DNA from: Antedon bifida
Taxonomy: Eukaryota > Echinodermata > Crinoidea > Comatulida > Antedonidae
Direction of reading: 5' to 3'
Assembly: GCA_963402885.1 (NCBI GenBank)
Contig: OY727098.1
Span: forward strand, 5,327,001 to 5,391,000
Length of the DNA: 64,000 bases
The notes beneath the pieces are model-generated. The model was not told the origin of the DNA. It searched no databases and saw only the letters and a program-made list of their open reading frames with translations. Position numbers and translations under genes: made by a program. How positions within the stretch are numbered: position 1 is the stretch's first letter; every line of letters starts with the position of its first letter. This document shows positions 42,900 through 58,264 of the stretch, in pieces.

Positions 42900-45800
42900 T
42901 ATCTGAAATATCTCTCTTAATTTTTGAATGCCTCAACATTTTTAAAATTCTTCTGTAACAAAATAAATCTATAGTAATTCATCAATTCATGTATAGTGAG
43001 ACTAGAAATTATATTGTTATGAATGACAAGTAGTCTAATTTTATCATCATCTATTCTATGCATTAAATTGTAAAAAAAATGGTTGTAGAATACCATAACA
43101 GTATAATATAATACTAAAACTGTTTGGCTTCCATTTTATGTGGTCATGTGGTATCCTGGATTTATTGTACTATATCTGGGTTAAATTATTATTATTATTT
43201 ATTAAATTATGAATTATAAGAATATTAGTGGTTATTTTTCTTTTAATGTTTTATAACAAACGTACTTTAATTCGTAATTAGTGGTTAAATACAATTTAAC
43301 CCATTAACAAATCAGTTACTTATTTTAGAATGTTCTGTGTAAAAAAAGCCCCTAAAAAACTATAATATTATGAATTTGAAAAATAAACGGATGAAAGTAT
43401 TTACTATTTTTTAGACTATGTAAGAAAAAAATTTCTCAGTATTGAAGCATATAATAAAAGAAAACAAAAACAACATGAATCGATGAAAATCATTGGAAGA
43501 TAAAAAATGTTGAGAAAAGCTGATTGGAATGTTGAATTTTTAATCTAGCCATTACCAATGCTAAAATACATCAATTAAGACGTGGATATCAAATCAGAAA
43601 ATGAACAATCTCTGCCATGACAACACAATGGCCGTGTAAAGAATGAATAATTTTACGTCAATGCTACGTGATAACAGCTTGCAAAGTCTATGCTTGGGTG
43701 GTATATTGGTAGACACTCAGTCCTCTAGGCCGATCATAACCCCATCATGCATGCCTTTAAACTGATCTACAGTAGGCCTATATTATGTTTACTCATTCGA
43801 CTGAAAATCACTACCCTAATGGTTGAAATCGAAACATAAGAAGTTTTCACTGTTTACAGACTGAATCCACATCTAAAAGACCCCACCTGGCTTTATTTAC
43901 ATGCGTAATGTGATATTATTTATACAACACCTTCATTTGACCACCTGGAATAAGTCTTCCCAAATGCTTTGTAACCTTTATAAAAATGTGACAAACGTTA
44001 CAATATCCAGAATTGATATAATTATACATGGCGTTTCAGAAAAGGTTAATAGAAATCTTTTTTGGCATATTCCGGTTCAACTGACCCGGGAACTGACCAA
44101 TTGTGCCTGTAATTATTTATTGATAATAATATTAATTCTGACCATTTTACCAAGTCCGATAAAGGGCACGTATGTACGGGTAGACAGTTATACATTCTGG
44201 CTACAAGCAATAATTGAATTATGACCAACCAATAACAATAATAATCATAATTTATGTTGTGAAATTCATGAAATATCACTTGCTTTTTGTTCTGTATGTT
44301 ATTGTTATGCATCATAGTAGACTATGAGACACGTAACACTGCTATAATTTGATTACTAGACCAACAAAATACATCAACAGTAATAATGATAATTTTCAGT
44401 TTCACATAATTGGTACACGTGTGTTAGGCTTAAATTATTGTTTGTTATTGGAAGACAGTTACGGATTTATAAATCAGAAAATTGCCCCTGGCATCTCTGG
44501 CCCTGTCTATTTCTTTACTACCCAGAGAACCTGTCCATCTAGGCCCTTGCGGTTATCATTGGAATGGTTGTTAAAGAATACAACAATGTCTTGCCAAGGA
44601 ACCTTGTGGGTTAAGGAACACTCTTCCACAAAATATTTTCCCTTCATAGTATCTATTTCTAGGTTGATACCCTGGGAATATAGGGTCAAGGTAGCTAATT
44701 ACTTTTTGTATGAAAGTTGTCTGTTTGGCATTGAGCCAAATAAAATAATATGTAACACATTAATATTAATAACATAATGTTAATGATATTGAAGAGTGTA
44801 ATATAATAACACTTCATTAAATATCTTGAGTGAAATTGATAGAATTAAGGAAATCAAATATTGGTAATTATTAATTAAAACCAATAAGCAATTGAGGTTT
44901 GCCACAACGGAAATGATTAATATTATTACAGTTATTTTTACTGAAAGTATTGAAATTTGTGTCTCGTCTTGCAAAGTCCTGTCTGATGGTTTAGGTCACA
45001 TGACCCTATTGTCAGCCCAGGTGATTATGCAAATGTACAAATAAATGTGGATTGTTTAGAGGAAAGTCTGTTATCTGTGATGTACAGGTGCAATTAATTT
45101 CCTACGTCGTTTTCTTTTTAATTGTTGTACCTACTCAGGGATTTAAGTCTTGGCTCAAAATCACAAATGAAGCTTTTTACAACTTTGTTCTATTAGAAAT
45201 TTAAACATTTACATAAGATAATTATAAGGGGAAGATTTAAATAGAGGAGGTAGCTAGGAAGGGGAATATGACCATGTTTATTATGTATAATCTAATACAA
45301 GATTTCCCTATAGTTATGCTATTTTACTACTTTTATAGTAAAAATGTATTATTAAATAATGCATTTTTGAAGAAACAACTACACTGCTTAATTTATTCTT
45401 GAGCATGTTGTCATTGTCAATCATGATAATAGTTAGTCTTTACTGTTTACGCATTATTCATTTTTACTGGGCCGTTTAAAATTTCTCTCTTTCAGTTAAA
45501 TTTATTTACAATACTCTACTATTCAATTTGATGCACTTCAAATTCATATATTCAATACTATGTCTACATACAATTACAAATAAAATGTTAGAAATGAGAT
45601 TAAAATTCTATCAATTTTCATACCTGTATGTGTGTGTCTCTTTGCTCGCTGTAGGTTTTTATTGTATATTGGGTTCAATTTGCGTACACAGCTAATGTTA
45701 TGAATGTGAATTCACTAATGCCATCGTACCAAAGCCATTAAAATCGCATTACAAATCATATTCGTATTCATCAATACTACGCAGACAATATTGTTGTGAT

Positions 45801-45906
45801 GTGCATGTTCAGTTTATTTGTTATTGTATTTCAAGATGGAGTGTAATTTGCTTCTTATTTGCATAGTTGTTGTATTGACAAAGTTTATATTTAGAAATGA
45901 CCTCGG

Positions 45907-45923
45907 GCTCTCTCTCTCTCTCT
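45907..45923. repeat. (CT)n microsatellite
   Basis: CTCTCTCTCTCTCTCTC tract in the inferred intron. Confidence 0.85.
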
Positions 45924-48900
45924 TATTTAGTGTGGAAATGCACACTAATAAATTACATTGCTTTTTGCCTGATTTTGTGATGTAATAACTTAATAAATAA
46001 TTTCAGTTTGATTAACTGTAATAGTGATTTAAAAAATGTTAAAATCCTTGGGCTACAGATATCAATTCCTGTTTATTCCATTCTTGATCATTGTACATGA
46101 TTGTACAAAATAGTTTGCAACAATACTCTAATAAATCTGAAAAATATGACTATTGCTGGCTGCTTCATCATTTATGGTATCATTTAAACTTCACAACATG
46201 TTCAAGATTGTGAAGTTTTTGGAAAATGGTGATGCAGTTTCATTTTTGGAATTATATGAAGGTGTACAGTATGGCGTGTCTATTTTATTTCCTGCCACCT
46301 GACTTGCTTTTATCATTAAAAATACATGAATATATAATTATTTAAAAATATTTATATAAACAAATGTTACAACTAAAGAGGAAATACTGTTTTTTTAATG
46401 AAAGTAATAATTAGAAAAAGGATTATGTTTGAAAGAGAGTCAAGATGTTGTCTACAGTTACACAAACCAGTTTTCAATGATCAAGTCAGCATATTAATGG
46501 CGAAATACCTATGTGTATATGGTTATCACAAGGAAGCCTGAGTTATTATTAGGAAATAGAGTGAGTAAAACAAGATAGAAAGAGAATACAACAGTAATAA
46601 ATATAATAATGACAATATTTAGAAATCATAACAAATCTACAATTGCTGAAATTGCATATATTTATTAAATAAATAAATAATTTATTTTAGTTGAGTGTTG
46701 TGTACATAATAAACAATTCCACAGGTGCAAATCTATAGAATTGTTGATGTATATAAAATAAACTTTCTTTTCTCATACTGGTTAGATCACACACCTGCTG
46801 TATTGGTATGGTATATTCTTTAGGAATAAGTTACACCTTTTGTGTTGGTGGTGTACACAAGTGATACATCCCATTAGATATACCGGTAGTAAGAAACAAA
46901 ACGCAAACAAAAAAAGGATATGAATTAACAGATTATTTCAACCATGAAGACATCCTAGAATATCTTTGAAATTGAATTAAATTGGATTTTAAAAAAACCC
47001 AGTCAATAGCCGATGTTCAGTAACACAATTTGCGAATAATAGAACTAATAATATATTATAAAAGAATATTTTTACTGGATTATGCACTTTTGCTACCCAT
47101 TTGCAAACTGTTGATATCTTCATAGAAAGCTCAATAATAAAACATGGGGTCACCCTAGAATTGGTATAGATTGACAGTATGAAGTCAATGAGTTGCTCAC
47201 ACTTTTCAGAAAAATGGTTGTCGGCTAAATTGTGAAGAAATTCTGGGGATTGCTCAAGTAGGGCAGGTAAAATAAAAAGAAGGTTTGTGTCATTTTGATT
47301 GGAAGGTCGCGATTGCAAGAGTGAATGTGCATAACACAAATGTGCACACTCTTGATGTCAAATGGGTTCAATAGAGTATTTATTGAATATCAGGTGACCC
47401 ACAATCCACCAATAAATTACAGGGAGATGGGTATGTTATATAAATATTGATTGACAATAAGATACTGTAGAGTAGAGTATTACTCCTGCATAGACACAGA
47501 TATTTTTTATGTCCATTGAAATTGTTTGGTTTGAAATGGTTTTTGCCTTTATGTTGCTTGCAAAGGTTGCACCTTCAAACCCTTATGAATTGCTTAATAT
47601 TCGAGGTATGCTAACTGGTTATTTATTAATTATCCAGTTTAGTTTATGCGTCTATTTATCTTTATTCTGTTCATGTGTCATAAACTGGGTAGTATAATAA
47701 TATGCAATCTTTTATCTTTCCCTCAGGGTGTAAGCTCCTTCTTGTTAATGAGGAAAAGTTATTTATTGTGATCACAATAGTGTTAAGAATCTTTTACTAC
47801 TAAATCCACTTATTTCCACGTTGGGATAAAGAAAATAAAATTCTAATAACAATAAACTTGGTTAAATTGTAACTTCCGATATAAAGGCTTAAACCGTGGC
47901 TTTACCGGTACTAATATTGTAAGGGTCACGCGATTAATATCTCCTTAGTTTGTAGTGCATTTGAATGCTTCAGATGTGGATAGTTTCCATGAAGAGAATG
48001 CTTAATGAAGCGTGTCTAAACAAACAATATGCTATTCATAAGTCTGCATGGCTTGTGTCTTCAATTAGTCGTCATTCAAATGTATACTGTGATTGACGAT
48101 CCAAAAGAAAAACAAATTTGTGTAACCAGACATATACGTCAGACAAATGAAAATTTGGTTTAAAATATTTGATGAATGCAATGGTAATTTAACTGAACAT
48201 GGCCTAACTGTAGTTTTGTCAATTTTGTTCTGTTTTAAATATGATTTTACTTATTTTATCAATTTAGTCCGAAATAAATATTGATTCTTTCAATATCTTT
48301 CTTTCTTCTAACCCTTGCATTTATATTAAGTGGTGGATTCAGGATTTTGAAATAGAAGAGCCTAATTGTAAAATGAAGTGCTGACATTAACCTATATTGT
48401 ACCGTTTGTATTTTTTTTGTTTATGTTTTTCCATAATGTTATGTATATAGCCTTTAACAGGATAATTTTGTTCGAATTATACATAGAAACCAACTCCTGC
48501 TCCATAATGCCATTATTTATCCATTCAATGATCATGTAGCTATAGTGATGTGTTATTAGTGTAATAACATACAGCAAATAGAATACAAAAATATCAATGC
48601 AAATTCAAGATGACATTCCAAAGAGTCTAGAAATATGGAGACCTTTCATTAAATTATTAAAAGCAGTATTAAAAAGTATACTGATTCAAGGAGTGTACGT
48701 AGGGAGTGTGAAACAATTCTTTGTCTTGCTACTGTATTCTTATTAGAAAGTACATCAACTGAGAGGGTTATGCAGGGTGTGTGTAATTTGGTGCCATAGA
48801 AACATTCTTTGTCCTGCTATGTTCAAGATGCCGCCGCCGTTGTCGTTCTTGGCACCTAGAAAATGTCTCTTTATCTGCGTAGACTCTTAAATTTCTCTAG

Positions 48901-50043
48901 ATCCAAGCATGAAACTTCACCTTTTGCACTCGTTATCAATACACTGAGAAAGCCGACATCAAGCCCTTAGAAATAAGTGTCAGCTACTCAAGAAGTTTAG
49001 GTAGGGGTCATCACTGAGATCTTAAAAATTAGGACATCCTAAATATAAGCCTAGATATAACATGCTAATGGTGTGTTATGTTGATGCCTGACTGATGAAT
49101 TTCATGGTGCTCTACATTCACACTTAAGTATCCTTGCTTTAATCGGTTAAACAGATTTAAGAACATTTGGAAAGTTTAAACTTTAACTTATTGAATGTAA
49201 TTGACCTTATTTTTAAAAATGATAATTATAAACTAATATATTTTATTGAAAGGTCATTAACCAACCATATTAAATTCAGTGCCTTGATACATTTGATGGT
49301 GAACATACTTTGAATCAAAAAGATTTAATTCTGAATCAAGTGAAAACAAACATTTCTTTTAATAACAAAGAAATATATATTTGCATTTTGATTAGAATTT
49401 TACAATAGTAATTATATATGTGTAAAGTCATAATTTCTTTTTCCATCTGAAAACGATGACTACACACTATGTATTAAGAAAGTTTTTGTTTTTGGAGGCC
49501 AAAATACTTTCGTTAGACAACAAAATGTTGATATGATAATCTTTTTATCATTGCATCATCTTCCAAGTTAATGTCAAATGAGCGTCTTGAATGACAAGAA
49601 CACTGAATCATATTTATTCAGAAAGAAGAATGATGATTAGAGTGGAGTGGACAAACTCAACTCCTGAATTGTTGCTATCATTTAATATAGAATATAATAT
49701 AGTGACTTAATTTACCTGTATTTAACCTTTAAAAAAGTTTGCCTAAAGTAAAAAAAAAATATATATATATAGTATAATAAAATAATAACTATGACAAAAA
49801 AGTGATTTTAATTTAAAATTAAGATTATGTTACATGTTATGTTATTGTTACATTATTACTAATAATAATTGTACAAATCGATAAATATTAATTTAGGGAC
49901 AGGTCACTAAAACCATTTATACAGATAAATATTATTTGAATAGGTTAGGGTTCGAAATATGGGACTTTAGTAGAATATCCTAATTCATATTAGTCCATAT
50001 TGCAGTATTCTGTGCAGATGCCTACTTTTACACATGACACATA

Positions 50044-50395
50044 TTAAAGATGTATTGTCCCCCAAAATCATGAAAAATAAAGATTTTTAAAATCGGACTT
50101 TGAATAGGCCATTTTGCAGTTTTAATGAAGTTGTTCACTTCCATAAGAAAAAAAAACGGGGGAAAAAATTATTTCACCTATAAAAAGACAAAATAAACAG
50201 TTAAATTACCCAAAAACTCATTGTCTTCCAGACAATTTGACCATTTTTTGCTTTAAATTACATTTTTCTCAGGTAAATAAATTTTTTTCAGACCCAATTT
50301 TTTGTGAGAGTGAATAACTATTATGTGACATTAAAATAACATATTCAACAAAAAAATTTAAAAAAATATTTTTTAGGGGAACAATATATCTTTAA
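50044..50395. mobile_element. MITE with TTAA flanks, AGATGTATTGTCCC family, copy 2
   Basis: TTAAAGATGTATTGTCCCCC at left and AGGGGAACAATATATCTTTA A at right; TTAA on both sides again. The right end has diverged. The interior shares only traces with copy 1 (GTGAATAACTATTATG against GTTAATAACTATTATG). Shorter than copy 1 by about 200 bp. Confidence 0.82.
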
Positions 50396-53096
50396 CATCT
50401 ACAAGATGCTTATACTGTAATATGCTAATGGGGCCTGTTAGTAGAGTACTTCTTTCTGTACTTCAATTCACATTTTTTTTACCACCTCTTTGGGCTCATC
50501 TTCGGTTTTATTGATTTCTACTGTCAACACTGACTTATTAGACAATGTTGAATGATTTTAGGATCATACTGATTTAACGAGGATGTTTTTAGTGTCCATT
50601 GGTATGTGGGCACAATCACCTGGCCAAAGGTCATGAAATGCCTGATCTTAATTTTCAATACATATTAGTATTGAACTAAATTTTTAACAAAGGTTATCCA
50701 ACATCTAGTTACTGGTGGATTCTAAAGAGATAAGCTTTCTTTGCTGTCTTTCAGCAACTCTTAAGTTATAATTTTTAAGCAAGGTAACACCGAATATAGT
50801 GTCCTTGTTTACCGCTGCCGTATTCAAATTTATTTATTCATCTTTGTTTTAAAGTTACAAATTCAGGTATTGCAGACATCTCGGGAGATTTATGTAAAAT
50901 TGAGCAAAGTCATGAACTTGGAAGGAAGTTGGATTTCTTGTTTTATTCCCCCGTTCGTTTGCCTGTAGGTTTCATTGTAGGTAGATTGTTCAGGTCAAAG
51001 GTTAATTATTAATATATATGTTCATTTTTAGTCTGTGTTATGACTGTTCTATAATGTGCTGGCATAGATTGCAATTTGCTGAAAATAGAACATTTTGGAT
51101 TGAATACTGAATTTGCAATAGTCTGATCTGTATCAAGTCTGATGATGCAGTTTTTGGACAAAAATAATATTTTGATGATTCAATATTATATTTCCAGTTA
51201 ATATCAAACACAAATTTTGAAAACACCAACAAAAAATTAAAAAATAATAACACGGAGGAATTGATTAACTAATCCTCTATGCTAATAGAAAATAATTTTA
51301 AAGTATTTGTCAATACTTCGGAGAATTGGTAGAAAACAGTCAACAACGCAATACTTGTTTGTCTTCACTTTGCTAGTTGACCACACGAGATGGTACGTAG
51401 TTCGATGTGCTGACACATATAGACACATCCAATTTCTTTGTTCTTTAGAGTCGTTAAGTACTTCAAGACCAGAATATTTCGCCCACCCAAAACTTAGTTC
51501 AGTATGTCACTTCTTGCTTCCATACCAAAATGTATCTTACATTTTGATGCATCTTGTTATTAAATGGTAAGAATTTTGACATAAATAATGTATTTTCAAT
51601 TTAGGATATTATTAAGATTATACTAATGGACAATATCGAGCTCCTATTAGATAATCCTTGCTATCCTGTGTTTTTAGGCTGTAGGCTTGAGAAGTTTCCT
51701 CCATATATTTTTATTATCTTACACAATTTCATTTCCTGTTTCTGTACTTGAGTATATTCATAATAAGTTTTATGAATTGTATTGCCACCCAATTTGTGAA
51801 AATTATATTTATATACTTGAACCTAAAACTTCTTTTGTAAAAGAATTAATCATGACTGCCTTTAAATGTGTGTAATGACAATTTTCATAAAAATATGTTC
51901 ACTTAAATGTTGTAAGTATAAAATTAAAGAAGACAAACAATTCTTTTCTACTCTTTGCTTGGTTTTATTTCTCATAGAGGAAATTAATTTTTTTATAAGC
52001 AATATATCATTTTAGAATCGCAAACCAGCACAAATGATGAAACCTTATCAAATTATTTGATCAATGTAAACAAAAAAATACAATAAAGGCAGTCATCCTG
52101 AATAATAAAGAAACAGTAATCACTTGTTAGATATGATATGAAAGATATAATATTTGTTATTGTATCATGATTTTGTTTCATTATTTTGATAATAATTGGC
52201 AGAAATTATGTAGCATTCACATGCTGCCCCAATGTTGTCATGGTCCAATTCTCACATTAATATTCTTTGTAATCGTGAATGAAATTTCTCTACAAAACAC
52301 CCCCAGAAAGATCAAATTAATGTTGCCGTTTATTGTTTACAAACAAGAAGGTTGGATATACTGTATTAATTTTTAGGCCTATATTTCTAAGGTTAATATT
52401 GATTCACCATTATCTTGTTTATGATTGGATTATCAATTAGGTTATCAGACTTAAGATAATCAATAAAGTCACACATTAGGTCAACATGTGTAAATATATT
52501 ACATTTTTCACATATAAAAACTACTGCTTCAGTTGCAAAAGTGCTGTAGACGTCTTGTCAAATTTTAAGCCTTTTTAGTTTAACTAGAAATTATTTGTTG
52601 TTGTTTAATAATTAAACAATATTGTTGTCGTATGTGGACTACTATGCTACTCTGTTACGACTGAGTTAAAAATGCTTTTCTAATTGCAATTCACATCTGG
52701 TGTGAATACAGCCTTAATCATGTTTTACTCAGGAACTACCGTTCCCACCAGATAAAACATGTTATCTGCCACACTGAATTTTCACACACAAAAAAAATTC
52801 TTACACAAACAAGTTGTGTGGTTGTGTCTGAAGCCATAGGTTCTTGATACAGGTTGTTGAAGCCAAAAAACAAGGTCAATATAACTGGTACTAATTATTA
52901 CTGTCACTATACTGTAACAGTGAAAGCTTTGATACACATGTGTGGATGATGTGTGTACTGATGACCATATGTATAAATTATGCTTGCTTGCATTCAAGAA
53001 ATAAAAATTCTAAAGTGTTTGATCCCAGCATTTGGACATGAAATGAAAGGATGATAAAATGTTTCTTTCTGTTGCTATAAACAGCATGCACTAATA

Positions 53097-53234
53097 TAGT
53101 AGAACCCCTCCTTTGGAACACCTATTAAGGGGACACTTTCCTGTGAAATGAACAAGGGGAAATGTTTTAATAAGTAATACTATGGCCAACCCTTATTCAG
53201 AGGGTGTTCCTTAATTAATATGAGTTTTACTGTA
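53097..53234. mobile_element. MITE, TACAGTAGAACCCCT family, copy 1
   Basis: The left end TATAGTAGAACCCCTCCTTT and right end (GGTGTTCC ... GTTTTACTGTA) are inverted. Inside, GGGGACACTTTCCTGTGAAA and CCAACCCTTATTCAGAGGGTG are typical of small Tc1/mariner-like MITEs that target TA. Superfamily from memory. Confidence 0.6.
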
Positions 53235-56200
53235 TATTAATTTACAATCAAGACTGTAGTAGGTATTTCATAGTGTTGTGAGAAGTGTATTCTCTTGAAA
53301 CAATTAATGTGTACTAGATATGAAACTATTGTACAATAACCAGAGTTCAAATGAAGGTTTCAAACTGCTTGAGAGTTTCTATGCATTAATGTCAGGAGTG
53401 TATCTTCCTATTCTGCTGTTTCCAATAACTGATAATTATGTAGTGTATTTATCAGTTGAACGACCGACAATCTTGTAAATCCACTGACTGAAACCTTCCA
53501 ATGATGCATTGTTTATTTACAATTTTTAAACCAAAAATATTATAGTAAAAAAAAACCATATTAATGTTCACGAATACAGGGCACTTTGAATACTCATGCT
53601 GAAAATAGTGGCTGGAATTTTAATATTTTAAAAAAGAGATGTTGAAACAAAAATAAACACTGAAACTCAACTTCTTGGAACAAACATTTAAAAAAAATCA
53701 CAGAATTCCTTTCAGGGTTCCAAATATCCCAAATTCATTCATTCAATTAGTTATAGCTTTATTTGGGTGTCGATATAGTTCAATAACATGTTATTAACAG
53801 TTTTTTGTTGGTTTTGAAAATGAGAAAGGTAAAAATACTATACGTTACATCATAAATTAGGTCATAGATGGACTGTTAAATTTGCTATATGATTATTTAA
53901 TTTCCTGACTGTGATTGAAATAAATGATAAATAGACCAAAGTCATCCATATCTATAAAAACAATTGTAAAAAAGATTTAGTAAATCATGAAATTTTGATG
54001 ATGATTTACTGCACCTTTTCTTTAAAATTATTAATGCAATTATGAAATAGTAGAAACAACATATGGCAGATTCTCTTTAGTGAAAATAATATTTTTTTAT
54101 TTTTTACTTTTTCAATTTTCTAGGCCAACTCTTCTTTTAAAAGAGTGAGCCTTGAAATAATAATTTTAATGTCTAACTAGATTTTTTCAAGTGACAGTTA
54201 TGGCGCGCCAAATCTGTATTTAGTTACGTGTCCTTCACGGACTGCAAATCACAATAATTTGCATGCTCAAAAACGATATTTACAAATGTCTGAGCATAAT
54301 AATGTATATTGAGCATATTGTCTTGGCTTATTGAGAAATCAGATTGGCCATATAAAATGCGGTTTCATTATAATTTTGGGTTTGCTAGGTCAGCATAACT
54401 TGGATTGCTACTATTTTGTTCAATGAATCCAAAGATTTTATAGATTATTAAACTATTTACTTTAATTTTATTCCTAACTGTCAATATGTCTTACTTATGG
54501 AACACAATCTGTGCATAGCATGTTTTTCGAAAAACCAGATCCGGAATTTAACTTTTTAAAATATAGAAATAATATTTGCTTGAATCAATCAATGAAGTGA
54601 TAATGTGTTTCCTTCATAGATGCATACTAAAGTATATATTTCAAAGAAATTATGCATAAGGATGTTGCTTTATAAATGTATGTATGGTTTATTTACATTC
54701 ATTAATTCATAATGTTGATTAAATCCATGCCTTTGCACTTTTGCTGCTGCAGTGGCGACTATCAAGTTGTCCAAACTGTTTATAACATGGTTCCGCTGCA
54801 GGCTAGTATATTCTGTCAGCAAATCCCATCCACCCATCACTTGCTATAGATCATAGGAAACGATACCATGTGTCATTGATTTTGGTACATAATCAAACTC
54901 TATCTTCCTCTAGGGATTTTTGTATAAACTCATCCACACTTATGTCAGCGTACTGTCCTTCATTTATGAACAAAATATTAATCATGGACATCCAACGAGT
55001 AGTTATGAAATCCTTATATGATATGTTAGTAGATTCTGTTTACAGATTTGTCTTTCAATTATATTATTTTAAAGTTTCTAATAAAGTAAAAGAACTTACC
55101 ATACTTTATGACGCATCATAGAATTTGGCAGGCATGCTCACACAGTGTGCAGCCGACCATTCACAGATGGGAAAGTTTTAAAGTTAGTTAAAATATGCAT
55201 ACATTTACATAATTTGTTATTTGGGATGCCAATAATAAACATGTATATGTAAACAACAAAGGATTTGAACCAGAACCTTGGGATCAACTCCATTCATTCT
55301 GTCACTCCACTGCTGGTCATTTCCAACCTTTGAATGTCATCATGTAAGAAGTTTACCTTCACTATGACAATTCTAGTCTTGTTGCACTGTCATTCTTTTC
55401 TGTACCTGTACATACATTAACCAGATGCTTGAAAAATAGGGTAATCATAATTAAATGGGAACATAATGTCAATGTATTGTTAGTGTATAGCATATAGTAC
55501 GCAAATGTATGGTTAAAATCTATTTGTGAACATAAACAGATACCCAGAGTTAGCTTCTTATTACAATAGACACGTGTTTAAAAAACGCATTTAATTAGAA
55601 TTTTATGCATGTTGGTTGTCAACTATAATATTTAGTAATTATTATTGAGAATATTCATTTGGTATTAATTATTTTTTGGTTGGGTGATAATGTTTTTTTT
55701 GTGAATTACTTTTAGTTCTTTTTTTTATTTTATCCTTAATATGTTTTGTTGTCCATTAATGTGTACACACTGAAGCTTACGAATATCAATTTGATATGTC
55801 TATAATGTTAATAGAGTCATAAATTATTATTTTATTCACAAATTCTATCTACAGCAAGCGGAGAGATAACTAGAGCAGAGGCTATGTTTAATCGGTTGCT
55901 ATGGTAATCTTTACTGTTAAATTGGATGACTGCATTAATGGCCATGTTGTATCAATTCTGACCCATAATTTCTAAATGACATTGTGTTGTTTGTAAAATA
56001 TTTCTAATGAAAAATTTGCATCTTAAAATGATAAATTGACCTTTCAAAATTGGATATAATTTTCTCATCAAACATAGGCCTTTTATGATGGTTTTATACC
56101 TTAATGCAAATAAAAAAAACAAATTCTATATTAGATATTTTATCATAATCCAACATATTTCTGAAAGATATTATCCCATTAATGTCTAATTTAAGTTTTC

Positions 56201-56635
56201 TCTTTCACTTTGTCCATATCCCACCCTTTTCCCAATTCAATACATTCCTTGCAAGTGTGTAACCTCTTAATTTGTTTTCATTTGGGTTACAATATGCATT
56301 ATTATTTAAAAATTGTTGATTTCATAAGTCTGGCGGCTTTGATCGACTTCCTAAAGGTATAAAACAAACATATGTACAATTTGCAACCATTTCCTTTTCT
56401 TTAATATTGTTTCATTTTATACAAGAAAATTAATTATGTTTTCACCAAGTTTCAATTAGATTAGTCCAAAGAGTTCTATAACTAAAACTAAAAAGAAAAC
56501 TTTTGATGCAAAAACAAAAAAAAATCATCAAATTCAAGACTCTATGAATATTGTTTTCCTTTGGTTTTATTCAATGATGGGAAAACATTTATTTTAAAAA
56601 GAAAATCTATGAAAACATGAATTTAGTTTTTTAAG

Positions 56636-56741
56636 TACAGTAGAACCTTTCCCTCCCTTTGTTACTAAACGAGAGGCAACATATGTCTTAACATGGCATT
56701 CATAGGAATTAAAGAGTTACTTTAATAGGGGTTCAACTGTA
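56636..56741. mobile_element. MITE, TACAGTAGAACC family, copy 2
   Basis: Left end TACAGTAGAACCTTTCCCTC, right end GGGGTTCAACTGTA. Same ends as the 53097 copy with a shorter interior. A second copy supports treating it as a family. Confidence 0.6.
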
Positions 56742-58045
56742 TGTGGTTTGTGCCACGCTTTCAAGATGGTATTTAACCAAAATTCATCATAATAATATTT
56801 CTGTTCTCGATGGAAATAACTTAATTTTTTTAAATAATACTTCAATCTATAAAGACTACAATGCCAATTTACTAATTTGTCAGAAACTAGAAATTGCAAC
56901 AAGTTACCAAATTTAAAAGGTGACCATCATAGTGGAGAACCTAACCTAGTTCTTCCATCATGTCCTTTATAGCTCCAGAGCTTCTACCATGGTTTGAAAT
57001 ATCGATTAATATACCAGACTATTTGTTTGCAAACTGTCACTTTCAAAAGGATCTTCATAATCGATGTTTGTTGAAGATTTCTGCAGAAAAAAAATTAAAA
57101 TTCTTTGTATCTGTTTGTGTAAAGCATCAGCAATATTGACTTCAAAGGAAAATTTTAAGTAAATCTGGAAATACTATACAATATGTTGATAAATATAAAC
57201 ATTGTACATGCTTCATTTTGGCTATTTGAATTCTAGGCGAGGGCATACTACAATGTCAACATTACTCTTTCAGTTTGGTTATTTTTGTAAATCCCAATTG
57301 ACTTTGAATGAATAATGTCAATAAAAATATAGATAATTTTGGCTATGTTTGTATAGCACTTGAACCTACATTGTGGGATGATAGCAAATATTAAATTGTC
57401 ATCATGAATTCATTTGTACTAGATTCCTTACATATTTCTACCTTGATGTAAACATTTTCCTTTCAGTTATCTCTTTATTATTAATAAATTTCAAACCTGT
57501 ATCCATGGATACAATATTTTTTTATTAATCTTACATCATTGGCTCATTTTTGTTTATGATTCATGTAAACATTCAATGTGAAAATTCAGGTTTAAATGCG
57601 TGTTAAATTTTGTATCCGCCAATGTGTTCCTATTTTCCACTGTGTAACACTTTCTTTATTTAGGCCCTACCACCCAAAATGTATTACATTAAAATATTCC
57701 TTCACAGTATTCTTAATCAACTTGATACTTTAATTTATCATTTTAAATTGAGTAACTAAATATAATTGAAAATAGATAAGATATCAAGGATTTCCTTGGG
57801 GGATTAATGCACTCTTTTTAGAAAGTTAATTTTAACAAAACTGTTAACAATTAAAATTAAATTGATACTTTCTGTCATTGAATGAAGGAAGTAACCAAAC
57901 ACTTCAGATTGCTGACATTCACAACAAATTAACTTGACATGCTAATGAGGCCGCAGCATTAATAGCTAAGTGTAGGCCTACTTTGCGAGTCTTTATAATT
58001 CTGCCTAGGTTAAGTTATAGTTTACGGGAAAGCCTTGGGCCTAGA

Positions 58046-58264
58046 GGTTTTCACACAGCAAAATTCTGATTCTTGTTTTAAGAAAAAAAAAACTTGTTTC
58101 AAGCAAAATATTTCTTGAAACAAGTAAATTTTGACTTGTCCGTATTTCAATACTTTTTTGCTTACCAAGAATCGTAAAATTCTTAACAAGAATCACACAA
58201 ATTCTTATCAAGAAAATTATTCTTACCAAGAAATAATACTTAAGATCAATATTCTTACCAAGAA
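58046..58264. repeat. Irregular CTT-nnn-AAG dyad block at left of 63-bp array
   Basis: Many short palindromes of one type: ATTCTTACCAAGAAT, CTTGTTTCAAG, TTTCTTGAAA, CTTATCAAG. Spacing is irregular. It begins near CACACAGCAAAATTCTGATT, which may be the outer end of a larger element. Confidence 0.55.

Larger units (their letters stand above)
40113..50043 (+). other. Gene-poor DNA, inferred intron
   Basis: No exon recognised. It contains a hairpin at 42830-42899, a (CT)n run at 45907-45923, a tRNA-like B box near 41755 (GTTCGAATCTTA), and a GC-richer block at about 44450-44700 that is open on both strands without recognisable motifs. Confidence 0.4.
50396..58045 (+). other. Gene-poor DNA, inferred intron
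   Basis: No exon recognised. Besides two Tc1-like MITEs it holds a tRNA-like relic near 55262-55320 (minus strand B box GGTTCAAATCC) and an unassigned minus-strand open stretch at about 54895-55010. Confidence 0.4.
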
